Assembly (NCBI GenBank): GCA_002335345.1
Contig: DDCS01000015.1
Location: forward strand, 1 to 6,240
Length of the DNA stretch: 6,240 bases
From: Flavobacteriaceae bacterium UBA2000
GTDB lineage: Bacteria; Bacteroidota; Bacteroidia; Flavobacteriales; Flavobacteriaceae
Direction: 5' to 3'
Each line of letters opens with the position of its first letter. Position 1 is the first letter of the stretch. Position numbers and translations under genes: made by a program. Below the pieces are notes generated by a model. That model did no database searches, was not told where the DNA came from, and saw only the letters and a list, made by a program, of their open reading frames with translations. Positions 1 through 4,046 of the stretch are shown here, piece by piece.

Positions 1-351
1 ATGATTATCAATCCAATGATAATTTCCACCACGAGGTTTGCCCATTAACAAACTGTGATAGTTAAATCCGTGATGAGCGAGCCAATCTTCAGTTACTTTT
101 CTGTGATCTTCTGTTCGAGAGGTAAAGAAACAAATGATGTGTCCTTGTTCGTGCCAACGATTAAGTGTTTTTAGCGCATCCGGGTAAACCTCTGCAGTGG
201 CCATACGCTCCGGTTCTTCATTGGGTATATCATCGCAAATAGTCCCATCGATATCGATCAAATAATTTTTAATTCCTTCAGGTAATACGGGACTTATCGT
301 TTGCCCGTATTCTTCTTTTTTGTTTAATAAATGATCTTGGTTCTTGCTCAT
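1..351 (-). CDS. HAD-superfamily phosphatase-like protein, 3' end cut off by window edge
   Basis: The frame is open from the ATG at 349-351 to base 1, giving 117 residues with no stop, so the C-terminus lies outside the window. HAD motif I is visible as D33-I-D35-G-T, with the nucleophile and acid/base aspartates inside a hydrophobic strand (NYLIDIDGTICDD). Motif II is the strand IICFFTSRT (residues 72-80), and K105 in MGKPRG fits motif III. The visible part ends in a GNYHWIDNH segment. This indicates a small cytoplasmic Mg-dependent HAD phosphohydrolase with little or no cap; the substrate cannot be read from the sequence. From memory, relatives in Bacteroidota are sometimes named phosphoheptose isomerase, but no SIS-type isomerase fold is visible, so I would not use that name. 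The start is 12 bases after the Fe-S gene stop, with an A-rich leader and no Shine-Dalgarno motif, so it is probably the distal gene of that operon. Family placement is firm; function is unknown. Confidence 0.85.
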   Translation of the reverse strand, partial: MSKNQDHLLNKKEEYGQTISPVLPEGIKNYLIDIDGTICDDIPNEEPERMATAEVYPDALKTLNRWHEQGHIICFFTSRTEDHRKVTEDWLAHHGFNYHSLLMGKPRGGNYHWIDNH

Positions 352-363
352 TTTTTTATGGTC

Positions 364-1644
364 TTATTCATTAATCCAATTGCCGCGGTCTTGTTGATTA
401 AAAGGCCAAGGCGCTGCGTTATTTTCTATGTTACTCATGGTTGCGTTCAGCTCAGACGGTGCTGCAGATTGTTCCATGACTAAATATTGACGCATCGACA
501 TGATAATCGATACCGGGTCAATACTGACCGGACAGGCTTCAATACATGCATTACAAGTAGTACACGCCCATAGTTCTTCGCGCGTAATATAGTCGTCAAG
601 CAGTTGTTTACTTTCCCCCTCCTTGGGCAGCGCCGTAAGACGATCACGCGTGTCCATCATTATTTTTCTGGGCGACAATAATTTACCGGTTTGGTTGGCC
701 GGGCATTCACTCGTACATCGCCCACATTCAGTACAGGTCATGGCATTGAGCAATTGAACCTGAGTCAAATCAGTCACGTCACTGGCCCCAAATTTTTCTG
801 GAACCGTCCCTTCAGGTGGCGTGGCATAAGGATCGGCTGACGGATCCATCATCAATTTAACTTCTTTGGTAACCGAATCGAGATTTTCAAATTGACCTGG
901 AGGGTTTATACGCCCAAAATAAACATTGGGAAAAGCCAAGAGAATATGCAAGTGTTTCGAAAAGTAGAGATAATTCAAAAAGCCTAAGATTCCGATAATA
1001 TGCGCCCACCAACAAAAGCGTTCGATCATATGGAGTTGCGCTTCAGGCCAATTCTGAATGAGCGCATAAATTGACCCCGAGACCCAATTCCCCTGATTCA
1101 TTTGCTGAAAACTAAAATCAGTCGCATTCATCATCAGAAACAGGCCCATGAGCACCATTTCAAAATACAAAATTAGGTTGGCGTCTGTTTTTGGCCAGCC
1201 CTTCATCTCCGGGGACCAAAAACGTTTTAATTTCAATGCATTACGACGCAACCAAAAAACAATTACGGCCATAAAAACCAAAACCGCCAATATTTCGAAA
1301 AGACCAATGAGTACGCCGTAAGTCGGCCCGAGGAATTGAAATATTCGGTGGGTTCCAAACAAACCATCGATGACAATCTCGAGCACTTCAATATTGATGA
1401 TGACAAACCCTAAATAGACCAAAACATGCATTATCCCTGATACAGGACGTTTGACCAGTTTAGATTGACCTAGAGCGATATAGAGCACATTGCGCCAACG
1501 CTCTTTTTTGTGATCTAAAGGGCCTACAGGACGTCCTTTTTTAATCAATGCAATAAGCCGACGCATGTTATAGATAAAATACCCTACACCCACCGCAAAA
1601 ATTACGGCAAAAATGACCTGAGAAAGACTTGGCCAAGCGCCCAT
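364..1644 (-). CDS. Membrane (Fe-S)-binding oxidoreductase subunit (HdrD/GlpC-like, NarI-like membrane domain)
   Basis: This 426-residue protein has an N-terminal membrane part with about five hydrophobic segments (roughly residues 8-28, 70-95, 105-132, 158-178 and 205-228). The membrane part carries H73, H205 and H215, and H231/H233 follow the last segment; these are candidate haem b ligands of the NarI/HdrE type. The cytoplasmic C-terminal part is a two-cluster ferredoxin domain: C304-C307-C310-C314-P and C361-C364-C367-C371-P, eight cysteines in classic CxxCxxCxxxCP spacing for two [4Fe-4S] clusters. By family it should pass electrons between a soluble or CCG-domain partner and the membrane quinone pool; the actual donor and acceptor are unknown. 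The usual partner, a subunit of about 260 residues with two CCG domains, is not in the window. The ATG at 1642-1644 shares one base with the stop of the upstream MCE gene (TAATG), which implies translational coupling. No residue expected for cluster binding is missing. Confidence 0.9.
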   Translation of the reverse strand: MGAWPSLSQVIFAVIFAVGVGYFIYNMRRLIALIKKGRPVGPLDHKKERWRNVLYIALGQSKLVKRPVSGIMHVLVYLGFVIINIEVLEIVIDGLFGTHRIFQFLGPTYGVLIGLFEILAVLVFMAVIVFWLRRNALKLKRFWSPEMKGWPKTDANLILYFEMVLMGLFLMMNATDFSFQQMNQGNWVSGSIYALIQNWPEAQLHMIERFCWWAHIIGILGFLNYLYFSKHLHILLAFPNVYFGRINPPGQFENLDSVTKEVKLMMDPSADPYATPPEGTVPEKFGASDVTDLTQVQLLNAMTCTECGRCTSECPANQTGKLLSPRKIMMDTRDRLTALPKEGESKQLLDDYITREELWACTTCNACIEACPVSIDPVSIIMSMRQYLVMEQSAAPSELNATMSNIENNAAPWPFNQQDRGNWINE

Positions 1645-2600
1645 TAATTATCCTTTTTGTTGGGTTGGTGTTCCTGGGTATCATCCTTTCGCCCAAAAAG
1701 CGAAAAATGAACATAGCGCTTTGGTTGACTCTTGATGTCCTTAAGCAAATTTTGGGCATCCTCTGTGAGGGTTCTTAAATCTTGATACAAACCATCATCC
1801 TGAATTAAAGCTCCTAGGCTTCCTTCTCCTTGAGCCATCGAATTGGTAATCTGGTTTAAAGCACTGATCGATCCAGAGAGATCTTTAAGCATTTGCGCTG
1901 TGTTGACTGAAGCGATTGAATCGGTAATCGTCTCTAAATTGGTCGAGGTCTTCAAAATACTTTTGAAGGCGGCATTGAGTTCATTTTGATTGCGATCCAC
2001 AAGCACATTTAAGCACGTAGCTGTTTGACTGAGTTGCTCCATAGCGACACTTAAACTCTCCATGCTCTGACGCAAGTGTTGTTTTGATCGTGCATCCAAA
2101 ACTTGATCGATGTCTGAGAGCACAGAATCTACTTTTGTCAAAGTTGAAAGCATACTTTTTTCGATCGGTGAAAACTTCTCAATCAGCCCATCAATCATAC
2201 CCGATTCAAGCTCTCCCCGCAAGGTATCCCCAGCCCGTGCCATGATGGGATCACCCACCGCGGGAAGTAACGCTAAATTATTTCCCCCAATAATGCCCGA
2301 GGCATAAATCTTGACCACACTGCTTTTTGAGAATTCAAAATCATTTTCAAGTAAAAAAGTAACCAAAACCCCATCCCCCGCTTTGTTCGCCAAAGCAAGG
2401 TTTTTAACTTTACCTACCCGCATCCCATTGATTGTCACTGGTGCTCCTGCCTCAAGACCGACTACATTTTCATAAACGACATAAAACTCCCTCGAGACTT
2501 GAAAGAGCTTTGAGTTTTTCATGTACTGATAGCCCAAAATGAACAACAAAATGGAAACGACTGCAAAAACACCTGTTTTTATTTCTCTTGAATAGCGCAA
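1644..2600 (-). CDS. MlaD/MCE-family lipid-transport protein, membrane anchored, TTG start
   Basis: This 318-residue protein has a short basic N-terminus (RYSREIK), one membrane helix at about residues 9-26, and an MCE domain at about 37-114 including VGLEAGAPVTINGMRVGKV. A long, probably helical region follows (about 140-290), and the tail carries GEGSLGALIQDDGLYQDL and then PKRYVHFSLFGRK, a pattern I recognise from Bacteroidota MCE proteins. MCE proteins form hexameric rings anchored in the inner membrane that move phospholipid or other hydrophobic molecules across the periplasm, normally with an MlaE/MlaF permease and ATPase; neither is in this window. The start is a TTG at 2598-2600. An in-frame TAA lies five codons upstream and the next ATG is residue 27, past the membrane helix, so TTG is the only start that keeps the anchor. 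It lies 89 bases after the amidase stop and overlaps the Fe-S gene by one base. The direction of lipid transport cannot be inferred. Confidence 0.92.
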   Translation of the reverse strand: MRYSREIKTGVFAVVSILLFILGYQYMKNSKLFQVSREFYVVYENVVGLEAGAPVTINGMRVGKVKNLALANKAGDGVLVTFLLENDFEFSKSSVVKIYASGIIGGNNLALLPAVGDPIMARAGDTLRGELESGMIDGLIEKFSPIEKSMLSTLTKVDSVLSDIDQVLDARSKQHLRQSMESLSVAMEQLSQTATCLNVLVDRNQNELNAAFKSILKTSTNLETITDSIASVNTAQMLKDLSGSISALNQITNSMAQGEGSLGALIQDDGLYQDLRTLTEDAQNLLKDIKSQPKRYVHFSLFGRKDDTQEHQPNKKDN

Positions 2601-2622
2601 TGCTTTGGATTTAGGTTACCAA

Positions 2623-2630
2623 CAAATTTA
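2623..2630 (-). promoter_or_regulatory. Candidate Bacteroidota -7 element for the MCE gene
   Basis: On the minus strand this reads TAAATTTG, an exact match to the Bacteroidota sigma-A -7 consensus TAnnTTTG, 22 bases before the TTG start of the MCE gene. Transcription would begin about 15-17 bases before the start codon. The -33 partner is poor: the nearest upstream TTTG (plus-strand CAAA at 2657-2660) is 26 bases away instead of about 19-21. It may be a secondary promoter that lets the MCE and Fe-S genes be expressed apart from the amidase. An exact six-base match in AT-rich DNA can also arise by chance. Confidence 0.33.
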
Positions 2631-2658
2631 AGGATTATTCATCGATGCACGCCGATCA

Positions 2659-2681
2659 AAACAGCCAAAAATTGGCAGTTT
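2659..2681 (-). terminator. Hairpin after the amidase gene: possible weak terminator or attenuator
   Basis: Just past the amidase stop there is an inverted repeat: on the minus strand AAAC, one mismatch, GCCAA, a three-base loop TTT, TTGGC, one mismatch, GTTT. The stem is about 10 positions with one internal mismatch. The RNA continues with only a short U run (GUUUUG), most of it inside the stem, so an intrinsic terminator here would be leaky. Its place, 8 bases after the amidase stop and ahead of the MCE gene, suits partial termination or 3'-end protection of the amidase message. Confidence 0.4.
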
Positions 2682-2689
2682 ATTCACGA

Positions 2690-3880
2690 TTAATTGTTTA
2701 AAACTTCTGACAGGGATACACGCTCATTTTCTTTGAACGCGACGATGTACGCCTGAGCGTATCCACTGGCCCGAGCCTCGCTTTGCAAGCGCTGTGCCTG
2801 AGTATAATCTGAGGTTTCGCCATAAAAATAGCGATACAAGGTCCCTTCTTTCGATCGACTGATCTGAGCGAGCCCTTTAAAGTTATAAGATTTTGTCTCT
2901 AGTTTTTTACTGCTCGCCGCAATCTGTACTTTAAAGAGCACCTCATTTTTAGAGGCCCCTGGTTGGGTGTTGGCTGTACTGCCCTGTGCAGAGGATGCGG
3001 ATATGCGCTCATTTTGAGCGTTCTCTGATTCAGAATTTTGGCCCTGAGTTAGCTCAGGAATGGTGACTTGATTTTGATTGGCAAAATCAATTTCAGTTTT
3101 GTACTCCAGGATACTGCGCGCGATTTCTTGAGCCATTTCTTTTCGCCCATTTTTAGAATTCAAATAAGGGCCTTCGCTGTTGTTGGTCAGAAAACCGAGC
3201 TCGATTAAGACACTAGGCATATAGGAGTGGTGCAACACCCAAAAAACATCCTGACGCACACTGCGGTCTTTGCGCTTTAGATTTTGCACTAAGTTTTTTT
3301 GAATTAGCCCGGCCAGGCGTATGCTCTGGTCCAGATACTCCTCCTGAAGCAAGGTCAGTCCAATAAGTGATTCCGGCGAAGACGGGTCAAATCCTTTATA
3401 ACGCTCTTGATAGTTCTCTTCGAGAAAGATCACCTCGTTTTCCTTTTTGGCGGTATTCAAATTCTTATCGCTTTTACTGAGTCCCATCACAAAAGTCCCC
3501 GCCCCATAGGCCTGAGAATTATGGGAGTCACAATGGATCGACACAAAAAGATCGGCATCGGCTTTATTGGCGATCGGAGCTCGGTCGTAGAGTTCGATAA
3601 AGACATCTTTTTCTCTGGTGTATATGACCTCAACCCCTTGTTGCTGCAAAAGTGCGCCAACCTGCTTGGAGACATCAAGCACGATATCTTTTTCTCTGAA
3701 TCCATTGCCTAAGTTTCCTGGGTCTTTGCCTCCATGTCCCGGGTCAATGACCACGACAAAAGGCTTGTTTTGCGCCAAAACAATCGTTGAGCCACTGCTC
3801 CCAATCCAAAGAAACGCGCTCACCAAACACAGCGGGAAAACTCTTGTTACTCTCGAGACATACGTAAGGACCAAAGGCAT
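2690..3880 (-). CDS. Secreted zinc N-acetylmuramoyl-L-alanine amidase (Amidase_3) with SPOR-like C-terminus
   Basis: This 396-residue protein cleaves the bond between N-acetylmuramic acid and the L-alanine of the peptidoglycan stem. Residues 1 to about 36 form a signal peptide, long and hydrophobic and ending IVLA-Q, so it acts in the periplasm. The Amidase_3 domain (about 41-262) shows zinc ligands H49 (DPGHGGKDPG), E63 (REKD) and H116 (SIHCDSH), and the catalytic E227 (VLIELGF); the active site looks intact. A stretch of about 50 residues (about 135-187) between H116 and E227 is acidic and helix-like, in the place where AmiB/AmiC carry their inhibitory helix. A linker rich in Ser, Gln, Asn and Ala (about 270-312) leads to a SPOR-like domain (about 313-383, VLFKVQIAAS to AQAYIVAF), which in other proteins binds peptide-stripped glycan at division sites. 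It is divergent from the lptD-like gene and upstream of the MCE gene. A role in daughter-cell separation or wall turnover is inferred. Confidence 0.95.
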   Translation of the reverse strand: MPLVLTYVSRVTRVFPLCLVSAFLWIGSSGSTIVLAQNKPFVVVIDPGHGGKDPGNLGNGFREKDIVLDVSKQVGALLQQQGVEVIYTREKDVFIELYDRAPIANKADADLFVSIHCDSHNSQAYGAGTFVMGLSKSDKNLNTAKKENEVIFLEENYQERYKGFDPSSPESLIGLTLLQEEYLDQSIRLAGLIQKNLVQNLKRKDRSVRQDVFWVLHHSYMPSVLIELGFLTNNSEGPYLNSKNGRKEMAQEIARSILEYKTEIDFANQNQVTIPELTQGQNSESENAQNERISASSAQGSTANTQPGASKNEVLFKVQIAASSKKLETKSYNFKGLAQISRSKEGTLYRYFYGETSDYTQAQRLQSEARASGYAQAYIVAFKENERVSLSEVLNN

Positions 3881-3925
3881 CGTTATTGCTAGGGGGTATT
3901 AATTATGGTTAATTAAAATTCAAGC

Positions 3926-3955
3926 CAAAAATTATGTGTAATTTTGACATACAAA
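3926..3955 (-). promoter_or_regulatory. Candidate promoter for the amidase gene
   Basis: On the minus strand a TTTG (-33 element, plus-strand 3952-3955) is followed after 18 bases by AATTTTTG (plus-strand 3926-3933), one mismatch from the Bacteroidota -7 consensus TAnnTTTG. Spacing is one base shorter than the usual 19-21. It would give a leader of about 40 bases ahead of the amidase ATG at 3880. This is the best -33/-7 pair I found for this gene, but the match is imperfect and was picked by eye. Confidence 0.3.
3939..3946 (+). promoter_or_regulatory. Candidate -7 element for the lptD-like gene
   Basis: TAATTTTG on the plus strand is an exact match to TAnnTTTG. No TTTG lies 19-21 bases upstream, so the -33 half is missing or degenerate. 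Transcription from here would leave a leader of about 95 bases before the TTG start at 4047. It overlaps the candidate amidase promoter on the other strand, so the two genes could compete for polymerase if both are real. Chance occurrence in AT-rich DNA is possible. Confidence 0.27.
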
Positions 3956-4046
3956 TACTAAGCCAATTTATAAAAACAACGCCTTTTGGCCTTTGGTTAT
4001 TCTTTAACTTATTAAAAAAGTTGTTTACAATAATCGTCTGACCTCC

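Larger units (their letters stand above)
3881..4046. promoter_or_regulatory. Divergent intergenic region between the amidase and lptD-like genes
   Basis: These 166 bases, clearly more AT-rich than the flanking genes, separate the two divergent start codons and must hold both promoters unless transcription starts inside a gene. They contain candidate -7 elements on both strands (listed separately), an AT palindrome TTAATTAA at 3909-3916 with a near copy TTAATTA at 3899-3905, and a short GCC-TTTT-GGC hairpin at 3981-3990. Neither gene has a Shine-Dalgarno motif in front of its start. No open frame with a credible start was found here, and no RNA gene is apparent. Confidence 0.6.

Noticed and set aside
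1568..1759. Minus-strand open frame of 63 codons across the MCE / Fe-S gene junction.
   Set aside because: It is an alternative frame of two well-supported genes that already join with a one-base overlap.
3407..3902. Overlapping plus-strand open frames of about 94-101 codons.
   Set aside because: They are antisense to the amidase catalytic domain and signal peptide, where all catalytic residues are accounted for on the minus strand.
3981..3990. GCC-TTTT-GGC hairpin in the divergent spacer as a terminator.
   Set aside because: The stem is only three base pairs, there is no U run, and no gene ends nearby.
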